From NCBI GenBank assembly GCA_041890495.1, contig CP169086.1, positions 4,216,001-4,280,000 on the forward strand: a stretch of 64,000 bases of DNA, read 5' to 3'. The translations under genes were made by a program, and so were the position numbers. This DNA comes from Escherichia boydii. Its GTDB lineage: Bacteria; Pseudomonadota; Gammaproteobacteria; Enterobacterales; Enterobacteriaceae. The notes below the pieces were generated by a model, which did not search any database, was not told the origin of the DNA, and saw only the letters and a list, made by a program, of their open reading frames with translations. Shown piece by piece: positions 39,426 to 49,517 of this stretch. Every line of letters begins with the position of its first letter. Within the stretch, counting starts at the first letter, position 1.

Positions 39426-39430
39426 TCACG

Positions 39431-41398
39431 ATGGGTATTTTCTCCATTGCTAACCAACATATTCGCTTTGCGGTAAAACTGGCGACCGCCATTGTACTGG
39501 CGCTGTTTGTTGGCTTTCACTTCCAGCTGGAAACGCCACGCTGGGCGGTACTGACAGCGGCGATTGTTGCTGCCGGTCCGGCCTTTGCTGCGGGAGGTGA
39601 ACCGTATTCTGGCGCTATTCGCTATCGTGGCTTTTTGCGCATCATCGGCACATTTATTGGCTGTATTGCCGGACTGGTGATCATCATTGCGATGATCCGC
39701 GCACCATTATTGATGATTCTGGTGTGCTGTATCTGGGCCGGTTTTTGTACCTGGATATCCTCGCTGGTACGAATAGAAAACTCGTATGCGTGGGGGCTGG
39801 CCGGTTATACCGCGCTGATCATTGTGATCACCATTCAGCCTGAACCATTGCTTACGCCGCAGTTTGCCGTCGAACGTTGTAGCGAGATCGTTATCGGTAT
39901 TGTGTGTGCAATTATGGCGGATTTGCTCTTTTCTCCGCGATCGATCAAACAAGAAGTGGATCGAGAGCTGGAAAGTTTGCTGGTCGCGCAATATCAATTA
40001 ATGCAACTCTGTATCAAGCATGGCGATGGTGAAGTTGTCGATAAAGCCTGGGGCGACCTGGTTCGACGCACCACGGCGCTACAAGGTATGCGCAGCAACC
40101 TGAATATGGAATCTTCCCGCTGGGCGCGGGCCAATCGACGTTTAAAAGCGATCAATACGCTATCGCTGACGCTGATTACCCAATCCTGCGAAACTTATCT
40201 TATTCAGAATACGCGCCCGGAATTGATCACTGATACTTTCCGCGAATTTTTTGACACACCGGTAGAAACCGCGCAGGACGTCCACAAGCAGCTCAAACGC
40301 CTGCGAAGAGTTATCGCCTGGACCGGGGAACGGGAAACGCCTGTCACCATTTATAGCTGGGTCGCGGCGGCAACGCGTTATCAGCTTCTCAAGCGCGGCG
40401 TTATCAGTAACACAAAAATCAACGCCACCGAAGAAGAGATCCTGCAAGGCGAACCGGAAGTAAAAGTAGAGTCAGCCGAACGTCATCATGCAATGGTTAA
40501 CTTCTGGCGAACCACACTTTCCTGCATTCTGGGAACGCTTTTCTGGCTGTGGACGGGCTGGACTTCCGGTAGTGGTGCAATGGTGATGATTGCGGTCGTG
40601 ACGTCACTGGCAATGCGTTTGCCGAATCCACGCATGGTGGCGATCGACTTTATCTACGGGACGCTGGCCGCGCTGCCGTTAGGGCTGCTCTACTTTTTGG
40701 TGATTATCCCTAATACCCAACAGAGCATGTTGCTGCTGTGTATTAGCCTGGCAGTGCTGGGATTCTTCCTCGGTATAGAAGTACAGAAACGGCGACTGGG
40801 CTCGATGGGGGCACTGGCCAGCACCATAAATATTATCGTGCTGGATAACCCGATGACTTTCCATTTCAGTCAGTTTCTCGACAGCGCATTAGGTCAGCTG
40901 GTGGGCTGTTTCCTGGCCATGATGGTGATACTGCTGGTGCGGGATAACTCGCAGGCAAGAACGGGCCGCGTACTGTTGAACCAGTTTGTGTCGGCCGCCG
41001 TGTCGTCGATGACAACCAACACCGCGCGCCGTAAAGAGAACCATCTGCCCGCGCTCTACCAGCAGCTTTTTTTGCTGCTGAACAAGTTCCCGGGCGATAT
41101 CGCCAAGTTCCGCCTGGCGTTAACCATGATCATCGCGCACCAGCGTCTGCGTAACGCACCGGTGCCGATCAACGACGATCTGTCGGCCTGGCACCGCCAG
41201 CTGCGTCGTACCGCTGACCACGTACTTTCCGCCAGCAGTGATGACAAACGACGTCGCTACTTTACGCAGCTGCTTGAAGAACTGGATATCTACCAGGAGA
41301 AGCTTAAAACCTGGGAAGCACCGCCTCAGGTGACCGAGCCGGTGGGACGGCTGGTGTTTATGCTGCATCGCTACCAGAACGCTCTCACGGATAGCTGA
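39431..41398 (+). CDS. aaeB: Aromatic acid efflux pump subunit AaeB (mosaic gene)
   Basis: This 655-residue inner-membrane exporter of p-hydroxybenzoic acid and related aromatic acids has two membrane blocks (about residues 13-170 and 350-510) separated by soluble domains. The frame is intact. The first ~485 residues equal E. coli AaeB as I remember it; from about position 40890 (after FLDSALGQ) the protein carries many substitutions at once, for example LVGCFLAMMVILLVRDNSQA. That marks an in-gene switch to the sequence of another species. Confidence 0.95.
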   Translation: MGIFSIANQHIRFAVKLATAIVLALFVGFHFQLETPRWAVLTAAIVAAGPAFAAGGEPYSGAIRYRGFLRIIGTFIGCIAGLVIIIAMIRAPLLMILVCCIWAGFCTWISSLVRIENSYAWGLAGYTALIIVITIQPEPLLTPQFAVERCSEIVIGIVCAIMADLLFSPRSIKQEVDRELESLLVAQYQLMQLCIKHGDGEVVDKAWGDLVRRTTALQGMRSNLNMESSRWARANRRLKAINTLSLTLITQSCETYLIQNTRPELITDTFREFFDTPVETAQDVHKQLKRLRRVIAWTGERETPVTIYSWVAAATRYQLLKRGVISNTKINATEEEILQGEPEVKVESAERHHAMVNFWRTTLSCILGTLFWLWTGWTSGSGAMVMIAVVTSLAMRLPNPRMVAIDFIYGTLAALPLGLLYFLVIIPNTQQSMLLLCISLAVLGFFLGIEVQKRRLGSMGALASTINIIVLDNPMTFHFSQFLDSALGQLVGCFLAMMVILLVRDNSQARTGRVLLNQFVSAAVSSMTTNTARRKENHLPALYQQLFLLLNKFPGDIAKFRLALTMIIAHQRLRNAPVPINDDLSAWHRQLRRTADHVLSASSDDKRRRYFTQLLEELDIYQEKLKTWEAPPQVTEPVGRLVFMLHRYQNALTDS

Positions 41399-41405
41399 CC
41401 GAAGT

Positions 41406-41438
41406 AAAAAAACCGACGCCAAAAGCGTCGGTTTTTTT
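41406..41438 (+). terminator. aaeXAB terminator
   Basis: AAAAAACCGACGC and GCGTCGGTTTTTT form a perfect stem with a short loop just after the aaeB stop. Confidence 0.88.
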
Positions 41439-41488
41439 GTGGCTATACTTATTCCAGCACGTTCTTACATTTCAGGAAGGGAGGACAC

Positions 41489-42943
41489 ATGACGACCCAG
41501 GCGCTTCAGGATCACATCCTTTTTCAGACCGGTTATCTGGTCAACGGAATCTGGAAAACGCTGGACACGACCTTCGATGTGCTTAACCCCGCTACCGGGG
41601 AAGTCATCGCGAAAGTCGCCAAAGCGGGTAAAGCACAAACCGAAGAGGCTATCGCAGCGGCCACCAAAGCCTTCCCGGCCTGGCGTGCCAAAACCGCGAA
41701 AGAGCTTTCGGCGATTCTCTACCGCTGGTACGAACTGATTATTGAGAATAAAAGCTGGCTCGGGCGGTTAATGACCACTGAACAGGGCAAGCCGCTGAAA
41801 GAAGCGGAGGGAGAAGTCGAGTACGCCGCCAGCTTTATCCAGTGGTTTGCCGAAGAAGCTAAACGCGCGAACGGTGAAATTATTCCGCCGATCAAACCCG
41901 GCTCACGCATTCTGGCGACCCGTGAACCCATTGGCGTGGTCGCGGCGATTACGCCGTGGAACTTCCCGATGGCCATGCTCACCCGCAAGTTAGGCCCGGC
42001 GCTGGCTGCAGGGTGCACCGGGGTGATCAAACCGGCCAATAACACACCGCTCAGCGCCTTTGCGCTGCTTACCCTGGCGAAACAGGCTGGCGTACCCGAC
42101 GGCGTGCTTAACGCCGTAGCCGGGAATACGCATGAAATCAGCGATGCGATCATGGCAAGCCGCGACGTGCGTAAAATCTCCTTTACCGGTTCAACTTCCG
42201 TCGGCAAAACGCTGGTGCGTAACGCCGCAGAAACCATGAAAAAAGTTTCGATGGAGCTGGGGGGAAATGCCCCGTATATCGTTTTTGAGGATGCAGACAT
42301 CGACGCGGCGGTGAAGGGGGCGATTGCCAACAAGTTCCGAAATGCCGGGCAGGTCTGCGTCAGCGTGAACCGTTTTTATATTCAGGAAACCGTCTACGAC
42401 AAATTTGTGAATAAACTCGCCGATGCGGTGAATGCGCTGAAGGTGGGTAATGGTCTTGACGAGGGCATTGTTGTCGGACCGCTGATTGAATCTGCTGCGG
42501 TCGACAAGGTGCGTGAGCATGTCGACGATGCCGTTGCCCGGGGCGCAACCGTACTGGCTGGGGGTAAGCCCCATCCGCTTGGCGGGAATTTCTGGATGCC
42601 AACCGTACTGGGCGACTGCCATGAAGGCATGAAGCTGGCAGAAGAAGAGACGTTTGGGCCGGTTGCGGCGTGCTTCCGTTTCACCTCGGAAGATGAAGTT
42701 ATCCAGCGCGCCAACAACACGCCCTATGGGCTGGCGGCTTACTTCTACACCCAGAATCTCTCCCGGGTCTTCCGTGTTTCACAGGCAATCGAGAGTGGGA
42801 TGATCGGCATTAACGAATGCGCCGTCTCTACGGAGCTGGGGCCCTTTGGCGGCGTAAAAGAGTCAGGTCTTGGACGAGAGGGCTCCGTGCTGGGGCTGGA
42901 AGAGTATCTGGAAGTTAAAACCCTGCATATTGGGGGATTATAA
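41489..42943 (+). CDS. Succinate-semialdehyde dehydrogenase-like aldehyde dehydrogenase
   Basis: This 484-residue ALDH-superfamily protein most resembles NAD(P)-dependent succinate-semialdehyde dehydrogenases (GabD/Sad type). Catalytic features are all visible: the Asn in ITPWNFPMAM, the general-base Glu in SMELGGNAPYIVF, the nucleophile Cys in NAGQVCVSVNR, and the cofactor loop FTGSTSVGKTL. A strong GGAGG precedes the ATG. K-12 has no gene here between aaeB and yhcO as I recall, so it belongs to the foreign-like segment. Substrate is not certain; other short-chain semialdehydes are possible. Confidence 0.85.
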   Translation: MTTQALQDHILFQTGYLVNGIWKTLDTTFDVLNPATGEVIAKVAKAGKAQTEEAIAAATKAFPAWRAKTAKELSAILYRWYELIIENKSWLGRLMTTEQGKPLKEAEGEVEYAASFIQWFAEEAKRANGEIIPPIKPGSRILATREPIGVVAAITPWNFPMAMLTRKLGPALAAGCTGVIKPANNTPLSAFALLTLAKQAGVPDGVLNAVAGNTHEISDAIMASRDVRKISFTGSTSVGKTLVRNAAETMKKVSMELGGNAPYIVFEDADIDAAVKGAIANKFRNAGQVCVSVNRFYIQETVYDKFVNKLADAVNALKVGNGLDEGIVVGPLIESAAVDKVREHVDDAVARGATVLAGGKPHPLGGNFWMPTVLGDCHEGMKLAEEETFGPVAACFRFTSEDEVIQRANNTPYGLAAYFYTQNLSRVFRVSQAIESGMIGINECAVSTELGPFGGVKESGLGREGSVLGLEEYLEVKTLHIGGL

Positions 42944-42988
42944 TAGACAGGGCGGCATCTGCCGCTCGCCTGGACTGGGTGGCTGGCA

Positions 42989-43261
42989 ATGAAAACCTAT
43001 ACGTTTGATTTTGACGAGATCGACAGTCAGGAAGACTTCTACCGTGAATTTATCCGGGCATTTGATCTTGAACGGGAAAGCGTGACGAATCTGGATACGC
43101 TGTGGGACGTGGTCACCGGCAGTCTGTTGCCGCTCCCGCTGGAAATTGAGTTCATCCATTTGCCCGATAAGCTTCGAAGACGTTTTGGCGCGCTAATATT
43201 GCTGTTCGATGAAGCGGAAGAAGAGCTGGAAGGGCAGCTGCGTTTTAACGCGCGGCACTGA
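42989..43261 (+). CDS. yhcO: Barstar-family protein YhcO
   Basis: This 90-residue acidic barstar homologue has the TFDFDEIDSQEDFYREF start, LDTLWDVVTG and a RRFGALILLFDEAEEELEG helix-strand end. Barstar inhibits secreted ribonuclease barnase in Bacillus; no cognate RNase gene is seen here and the role in enterics is unknown. Only about 70% resembles the E. coli version I recall, consistent with the divergent segment. Confidence 0.88.
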   Translation: MKTYTFDFDEIDSQEDFYREFIRAFDLERESVTNLDTLWDVVTGSLLPLPLEIEFIHLPDKLRRRFGALILLFDEAEEELEGQLRFNARH

Positions 43262-43265
43262 ATGA

Positions 43266-43298
43266 AAAAAAAGCCCCTGACCATGAGGCCAGGGGCAA
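43266..43298. terminator. Bidirectional terminator between yhcO and yhcN
   Basis: GCCCCTG and CAGGGGC form a stem flanked by an A run on the plus strand, giving a T run for leftward transcripts of the first YhcN-like gene. It separates two convergent genes. Confidence 0.7.
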
Positions 43299-43324
43299 GT
43301 CGTATGATGAGATACGACGAGGGT

Positions 43325-43591
43325 TTATTTATACAGTTCTGCCGTTGCATGCCAGTGGTCACCCTGATTCAGTTCGGTGACGCGATAGCTGCTGGCGCCT
43401 GCTTTTTCAGCTTTGGCAGCCAGTTCGTGACGGATATCCATCGGAGAGCCGGTGACAGACGTCACGGAGATGCTGCCCATAGGCTGCAGATTTTGTGCCT
43501 GATCGGCATTCACCTGCTGTACGGCTGCGCTTGCGCCGAAAGAGAGAACAGATGCCAGACCGAGGGTTGCGATGATCAATTTGGTTTTCAT
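43325..43591 (-). CDS. YhcN/BhsA-family (DUF1471) periplasmic protein, copy 1
   Basis: This 88-residue secreted protein has a signal peptide (MKTKLIIATLGLASVLSFGASA) and the DUF1471 core ending GDHWHATAELYK. Members of this family respond to acid, peroxide or other stress. I start at 43591, after AGGAG, not at the upstream ATG. It is a tandem paralogue of the next gene; having two adjacent copies differs from K-12, which has a single yhcN here as I recall. Confidence 0.88.
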   Translation of the reverse strand: MKTKLIIATLGLASVLSFGASAAVQQVNADQAQNLQPMGSISVTSVTGSPMDIRHELAAKAEKAGASSYRVTELNQGDHWHATAELYK

Positions 43592-43702
43592 AGTCTTTAC
43601 TCCTGAATAGGGTTTTTTACTCAACGGCGAGAAGGGTTGAACCGCTATTTTTATGCCTGGTGCCGTTGAGTGGAGATTTACGTTTTCAGCTATTACTAAA
43701 AC

Positions 43703-43966
43703 TTATTTGTACAGCTCAGCGGTGGCGTGCCACTGGTCACCAGAACGCGCTTCGATGATGCGATAGGATGACGCGCCCTGTTCTTCCGCTTTTTTGTTCA
43801 GCATCTCATGCATGTCCATTGGCGATGTACCGACCGCGCCGACAGAAACCGTACCGATGGCCTGGCGGGATTGCGCCTGGTCAGCATTGATAGAGTCAGC
43901 TGCGAAAGCACCGAATGACAGGACAGACAGGACGCTCAGCGCCGCTACAGTAGATTTGATTTTCAT
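43703..43966 (-). CDS. yhcN: YhcN, DUF1471 periplasmic stress protein, copy 2
   Basis: This 87-residue protein has signal peptide MKIKSTVAALSVLSVLSFGAFA and mature part starting ADSIN. It matches E. coli YhcN in length and ends ARSGDQWHATAELYK, with scattered substitutions. YhcN is induced by cytoplasmic acid and peroxide stress in E. coli. The start at 43966 follows GAGGT; the ORF extension upstream is rejected. Confidence 0.92.
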   Translation of the reverse strand: MKIKSTVAALSVLSVLSFGAFAADSINADQAQSRQAIGTVSVGAVGTSPMDMHEMLNKKAEEQGASSYRIIEARSGDQWHATAELYK

Positions 43967-44341
43967 GATTCTTACCTCGTCGAATTTTTTAGTGGGGTCT
44001 TGTTTCGTGACCCTCATCACAAAATCAAGTATACACTAATAACGGCAAAAATTAATACCAGACTAATGGTTTCCTTTGTTATTACGTGTTAACCAGTCTG
44101 TTTTTTATAACCAAATTGCATAATGTTGGGTGTTTTTTGTCCACTTCTGGCGGCCATATCTAATTAAATCATATGGATATCCGCTTTTGATTTTTTGTGC
44201 GATTTTTTGATTTAACATTCACCAGATGAATGTTAATGGGTGGTAAAAAGCACTATTTGTCAAAGTGAAGGGCAGTAGAAAAGAGGGGTAAACGCAGCGG
44301 AAGCAGAACGATCCCCGCAGCGGCGCTACGGGGAGAGGGGA
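43967..44341. other. yhcN-argR intergenic region
   Basis: There is no gene in 375 bases. The left part must carry the leftward yhcN promoter; AT-rich sequence dominates. The change from divergent to E. coli-like sequence probably lies here. Confidence 0.5.
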
Positions 44342-44815
<474 letters not shown>

Positions 44816-44844
44816 TCACCCGATATGGTGGTTGATACAACATT

Positions 44845-44872
44845 ATTGTGCATACAGATGAATTTTTATGCA
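44845..44872. promoter_or_regulatory. ARG boxes upstream of argR
   Basis: TGAATTTTTATGCA at 44859-44872 fits the ARG box consensus TGAATWWWWATTCA with one mismatch, and a weaker box lies just to its left. This is the expected ArgR autoregulatory operator over the argR promoter. Confidence 0.7.
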
Positions 44873-45246
44873 AACAGTCAGCCCTGAAGAAGGCTGAAAT
44901 AATGTTATGAAAGAGCGGGATTTTATCAAATTTCGTTATTGAGAAACATGCCTGCGTCACGGCATGCAAATTCTGCTTAAAAGTAAATTAATTGTTATCA
45001 AATTGATGTTGTTTTGGCTGAACGGTAGGGTATATTGTCACCACCTGTTGGAATGTTGCGCTAATGCATAAGCGACTGTTAATTACGTAAGTTAGGTTCC
45101 TGATTACGGCAATTAAATGCATAAACGCTAAACTTGCGTGACTACACATTCTTGAGATGTGGTCATTGTAAACGGCAATTTTGTGGATTAAGGTCGCGGC
45201 AGCGGAGCAACATATCTTAGTTTATCAATATAATAAGGAGTTTAGG
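44873..45246 (+). promoter_or_regulatory. mdh promoter region
   Basis: AT-rich DNA between argR and mdh holds the promoter of mdh, which is controlled by ArcA and cAMP-CRP in E. coli. An AAGGAG ribosome binding site (about 45235-45240) precedes the ATG at 45247. A frame open from 45181 is not used. Confidence 0.55.
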
Positions 45247-46185
45247 ATGAAAGTCGCAGTCCTCGGCGCTGCTGGCGGTATTGGCCAGGCGCTTGCACTA
45301 CTGTTAAAAACCCAACTGCCTTCAGGTTCAGAACTCTCTCTGTATGATATCGCTCCAGTGACTCCCGGTGTGGCTGTCGATCTGAGCCATATCCCTACTG
45401 CTGTGAAAATCAAAGGTTTTTCTGGTGAAGATGCGACTCCGGCGCTGGAAGGCGCAGATGTCGTTCTTATCTCTGCAGGCGTAGCGCGTAAACCGGGTAT
45501 GGATCGTTCCGACCTGTTTAACGTTAACGCCGGCATCGTGAAAAACCTGGTACAGCAAGTTGCGAAAACCTGCCCGAAAGCGTGCATTGGTATTATCACT
45601 AACCCGGTTAACACCACAGTTGCAATTGCTGCTGAAGTGCTGAAAAAAGCCGGTGTTTATGACAAAAACAAACTGTTCGGCGTTACCACGCTGGATATCA
45701 TTCGTTCCAACACCTTTGTTGCGGAACTGAAAGGCAAACAGCCAGGCGAAGTTGAAGTGCCGGTTATTGGCGGTCACTCTGGTGTTACCATTCTGCCGCT
45801 GCTGTCACAGGTTCCTGGCGTTAGTTTTACCGAGCAGGAAGTGGCTGATCTGACCAAACGCATCCAGAACGCGGGTACTGAAGTGGTTGAAGCGAAGGCC
45901 GGTGGCGGGTCTGCAACCCTGTCTATGGGCCAGGCAGCTGCACGTTTTGGTCTGTCTCTGGTTCGTGCACTGCAGGGCGAACAAGGCGTTGTCGAATGTG
46001 CCTACGTTGAAGGCGACGGTCAGTACGCCCGTTTCTTCTCTCAACCGCTGCTGCTGGGTAAAAACGGCGTGGAAGAGCGTAAATCTATCGGTACCCTGAG
46101 CGCATTTGAACAGAACGCGCTGGAAGGTATGCTGGATACGCTGAAGAAAGATATCGCCCTGGGCGAAGAGTTCGTTAATAAGTAA
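45247..46185 (+). CDS. mdh: Malate dehydrogenase
   Basis: This 312-residue NAD-dependent TCA-cycle enzyme converts malate and oxaloacetate. Motifs: [19 protein letters not shown] (NAD loop), the substrate-binding [28 protein letters not shown] and the catalytic His in [14 protein letters not shown]. Appears identical to E. coli Mdh. Monocistronic with a strong terminator. Confidence 0.99.
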
Positions 46186-46201
46186 TTGATTAGCGGATAA
46201 T

Positions 46202-46231
46202 AAAAAACCGGAGCACAGACTCCGGTTTTTT
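46202..46231. terminator. Bidirectional terminator between mdh and degS
   Basis: AAAAACCGGAG (46203-46213) and CTCCGGTTTTT (46220-46230) form a perfect stem with A and T flanks, serving both convergent genes. Confidence 0.88.
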
Positions 46232-46247
46232 GTTTTGAGCGCACGAC

Positions 46248-47315
46248 TTAATTGGTTGCCGGATATTCCTGAATGGTGACCTGCAGCGTTAACTGCTTAT
46301 CATCACGCATCACTACTACAGGGATCACCGAACCAGGGCGAATTTCCGCCACCTGATCCATCGTCTCCAGAGCAGAGATGGCCGGTTTGTTATCCACCGA
46401 AATAATCAGATCGTTGACCTGAATACCCGCATTCGCCGCCGGGCCGTCAGGTGACACTTCATTAACCACGATCCCTTGCAGTTGATCTATACCACCGCCC
46501 TGCGCGTGCAGTGGTGCGATCTCACGTCCGCCGATACCAATGTAGCCGCGGATCACGCGACCATCGCGGATCAGCTTATCCATAATTTTGGTTGCTAACT
46601 GGAAAGGAATCGCAAAGCCGATACCTTCCGGCGTTTCGCCATCGTTACTCTTATCAAACGACAGCGTATTAATGCCCATCAGTTCGCCCAGCGAGTTCAC
46701 CAGCGCGCCGCCAGAGTTACCGTGGTTAATGGAAGCATCGGTTTGGAGGAAGTTTTGCCGCCCGGTCGGGTTCAGACCGATTCGACCCGTGGCACTAATA
46801 ATCCCCTGGGTAATGGTCTGCCCGAGGTTGTACGGGTTACCGATCGCCAGTACTACGTCGCCAATGTGCGGTACGCGACGTGCATTAATTGGAATGGTAG
46901 GTAAACCGCCAGTGGCATTAATTTTAAGTACCGCCAGATCGGTTAGAGAGTCAGATCCCACCAGCAATGCTTCAAATACACGTCCATCCTGTAAGGCGAC
47001 GATGATCTGATCGGCGTCGTTGATGACGTGTTTATTGGTGATGATATAACCGCGTTGATCCATGATTACACCGGATCCCAGGGTGCGGATCTCAAGCTGG
47101 TTGTGAGAGTTGGTGTTCAAACCACGGTTGTAAACGTTAACCACCGCTGGCGCGGCGCGGCGAACCGCCAGATTATAGCTGGCAGGCGTCTCATCGGTAC
47201 TGTCAAATTGCGGAGTGGAAAGCGGGTTAAGGCTGCGCAGCGAAGGCATGGCAACCAGCAGAATAGCGCCGACAATTAATCCAATCGCAACGGAACGTAA
47301 GAGCTTCACAAACAT
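46248..47315 (-). CDS. degS: Periplasmic serine endoprotease DegS
   Basis: This 355-residue membrane-anchored site-1 protease starts the sigma-E envelope stress response by cutting RseA. It has an N-terminal anchor (SVAIGLIVGAILLVAM), a trypsin-like domain with His in TNKHVIND, Asp in DSLTDLAVLK and Ser in HGNSGGALVN, and one PDZ domain (from about residue 255) that senses misfolded porin C-termini. It follows degQ after 89 bases. Confidence 0.98.
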   Translation of the reverse strand: MFVKLLRSVAIGLIVGAILLVAMPSLRSLNPLSTPQFDSTDETPASYNLAVRRAAPAVVNVYNRGLNTNSHNQLEIRTLGSGVIMDQRGYIITNKHVINDADQIIVALQDGRVFEALLVGSDSLTDLAVLKINATGGLPTIPINARRVPHIGDVVLAIGNPYNLGQTITQGIISATGRIGLNPTGRQNFLQTDASINHGNSGGALVNSLGELMGINTLSFDKSNDGETPEGIGFAIPFQLATKIMDKLIRDGRVIRGYIGIGGREIAPLHAQGGGIDQLQGIVVNEVSPDGPAANAGIQVNDLIISVDNKPAISALETMDQVAEIRPGSVIPVVVMRDDKQLTLQVTIQEYPATN

Positions 47316-47404
47316 GATGGAGGCGTCATTAAAAAAGGGAACGGCAGCAGCATACCACGAGTTAACCGGACATCACACGTAAGCCTGATGCCCGGTTTAC
47401 GACA

Positions 47405-48772
47405 TTAACGCATCAGCAGATAGATGCTTTCATTGCCGCGTACAATTTGCAGGGCGATGATGGCCGGTTTTGCCGCCAGCACTTTACGCATTTCAGCAAT
47501 CGAGTTCACCCGATCGCGGTTGACGCCAATGATCACATCGTCTTTTTGCAAGCCAGCCTGAGCAGCTGGGCTTCCTTTGACAACTTCATCGATTTTAATA
47601 CCTTTGCCGCCATCTTTTAGCTGACCATCGCTCAACGTTGCACCTTCCAGCGCTGGCGTGATCATTTCAGCGCTGGCCGACGAAGAGGTGCTGGTATCGA
47701 GCGTCACTTCTACTTCCAGTGGTTTGCCGTTACGCAGCAGGCCAAGCTTCACTTTCGTGCCCGGCTCGGTGGTCGCGATACGAGAGCGCAACTCAGCAAA
47801 GCTATTCAGCGGTTTGCCGTTGAGGCTGGTAATAATATCGCCCGCTTTGACGCCCGCTTTTGCCGAGCCAGAACCTGGCAACACTTCGCTGACAAACGCG
47901 CCACGCTGCACGTCAAGGTTGAAGGCTTTGGCGATATCGGCACTCATCTCGGTGCCTTTGATGCCTAACAAACCGCGTTTGATTTCACCAAAGTCGATAA
48001 GCTGCTGCGCCAGTGTTCGCGCCATATTACTGGGGATGGCAAATCCAATCCCGACGCTCCCGCCGCCAGGCGCAAGGATTGCAGTGTTGATGCCAATTAA
48101 CTCACCGTTAAGGTTTAATAGTGCACCGCCGGAGTTACCGCGGTTAATGGAAGCATCTGTCTGGATAAAGTTTTCCAGACCTTCAAGATTCAACCCGCTG
48201 CGGCCTAATGCGGAAACAATGCCAGAGGTGGCGGTTTGCCCAAGGCCAAATGGGTTACCGACCGCTACGGCAAAATCACCGACGCGCAATTTATCGGAGT
48301 CGGCAATAGCGATTTGCGTTAATTTGCTCGGGTTTTGAATTTGTAACAGGGCGATATCGCTCTGGTCATCGCTACCAATCAGTTTTGCATCAAACTCGCG
48401 CCCATCATTGAGCTGAATACTGATTTTCTGTGCCTGATTAATCACATGGTTGTTGGTCAGCACATAGCCTTTACTGGCGTTGATGATGACACCGGAGCCT
48501 AAACCTTCGAAGGGTTGTGCAGGTTGATCCGGTAAATCATCACCAAAAAACTTTTTGAATTCTTCCGGGATTTTCTGTCCCTGACTGGCCGTTCCTTCCA
48601 CCCGTACGCTCACCACTGCCGGAAGCACTTTTTCCAGCATTGGAGCCAGACTGGGGAGAGGGGCCTGATCGGCAACCTGGCCTGGAATCGACGCGACGGC
48701 CTGAAATGACGCCGAGAGAGTTAACCCGACACTTAACGCTAATGCACTCAACAGCTGGGTTTGTTTTTTCAT
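47405..48772 (-). CDS. degQ: Periplasmic serine endoprotease DegQ
   Basis: This 455-residue HtrA-family protease and chaperone has a signal peptide (MKKQTQLLSALALSVGLTLS), a protease domain with His in TNNHVIN, Asp in SDIALLQ and Ser in RGNSGGALLN, and two PDZ domains. It degrades unfolded periplasmic proteins. I start at 48772 where the signal peptide begins; the frame is open 14 codons further. Appears identical to E. coli. Confidence 0.98.
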   Translation of the reverse strand: MKKQTQLLSALALSVGLTLSASFQAVASIPGQVADQAPLPSLAPMLEKVLPAVVSVRVEGTASQGQKIPEEFKKFFGDDLPDQPAQPFEGLGSGVIINASKGYVLTNNHVINQAQKISIQLNDGREFDAKLIGSDDQSDIALLQIQNPSKLTQIAIADSDKLRVGDFAVAVGNPFGLGQTATSGIVSALGRSGLNLEGLENFIQTDASINRGNSGGALLNLNGELIGINTAILAPGGGSVGIGFAIPSNMARTLAQQLIDFGEIKRGLLGIKGTEMSADIAKAFNLDVQRGAFVSEVLPGSGSAKAGVKAGDIITSLNGKPLNSFAELRSRIATTEPGTKVKLGLLRNGKPLEVEVTLDTSTSSSASAEMITPALEGATLSDGQLKDGGKGIKIDEVVKGSPAAQAGLQKDDVIIGVNRDRVNSIAEMRKVLAAKPAIIALQIVRGNESIYLLMR

Positions 48773-48925
48773 TATTCCTGCTCTCGTACCTGAATGATAA
48801 GAAAAGAGATTCAAAACAGTTTGATGTTATTGAATTTTCAGACGGCTAACAATGAGACACCAGATTAAATGATAGTCGGGGAGGGAGAGAAGAGGAGGGC
48901 GCAATGGCTGCGCCCGAAAAATAAA

Positions 48926-49324
48926 TTAGTCGCGCTTCGCGCCAGTACGCAGCAGGCCGGATGCGCCTTCAGAATAGTCGCGAGGCATCTGCACCGGTGC
49001 CTGATCGTTGCTGGCTTCAGACTCTGCCAGACGATTACGGAACGGGTTTGCTTCAGCAGACAGTTCCGGCAGCAGGCTGCTGGAGCTTTTTGCCATGTGC
49101 TGATACAGCTGGCGATAGTCGTGCGCCATGGTATCCAGTAATTCCGCGCTGCGGGCAAAGTGGCTAACCAGCTCTTCGCGATACTCGTCCAGTTCAGCTT
49201 TATTCTTTTCCAGTTCGTACTGCAACGCCTGTTGCTGGCGTAGTTTACGATTACCAAAACGCATGGCCACAGCACCAATAATGATGCCGACGACTAACCC
49301 AATTAGCGCATATTCCCAGGTCAT
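48926..49324 (-). CDS. zapG: Z-ring associated protein ZapG (YhcB)
   Basis: This 132-residue inner-membrane protein has one N-terminal helix (MTWEYALIGLVVGIIIGAVAM), a coiled coil (residues 27-75) and a disordered tail (DUF1043). It links divisome and elongasome. Start at MTWEY; two codons upstream is another ATG. Lies between degQ and divergent zapE. Confidence 0.95.
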   Translation of the reverse strand: MTWEYALIGLVVGIIIGAVAMRFGNRKLRQQQALQYELEKNKAELDEYREELVSHFARSAELLDTMAHDYRQLYQHMAKSSSSLLPELSAEANPFRNRLAESEASNDQAPVQMPRDYSEGASGLLRTGAKRD

Positions 49325-49517
49325 GAACATCTCCCGTTGTCTTTTGTTTCCGTAGGGTGTTGGCTTCAGGCTCCATGCCTGCGGCTGATTATGCCACTAT
49401 AACCGTTAATTCCACAGAAGTGGAATCCCGACTGCATATCGCGTAGTGTAGAACGGCCTTTTTTTCGTCAACCGTGAACAACGGCGCACCGATTATTCAA
49501 GGAATAACAATAAGATC

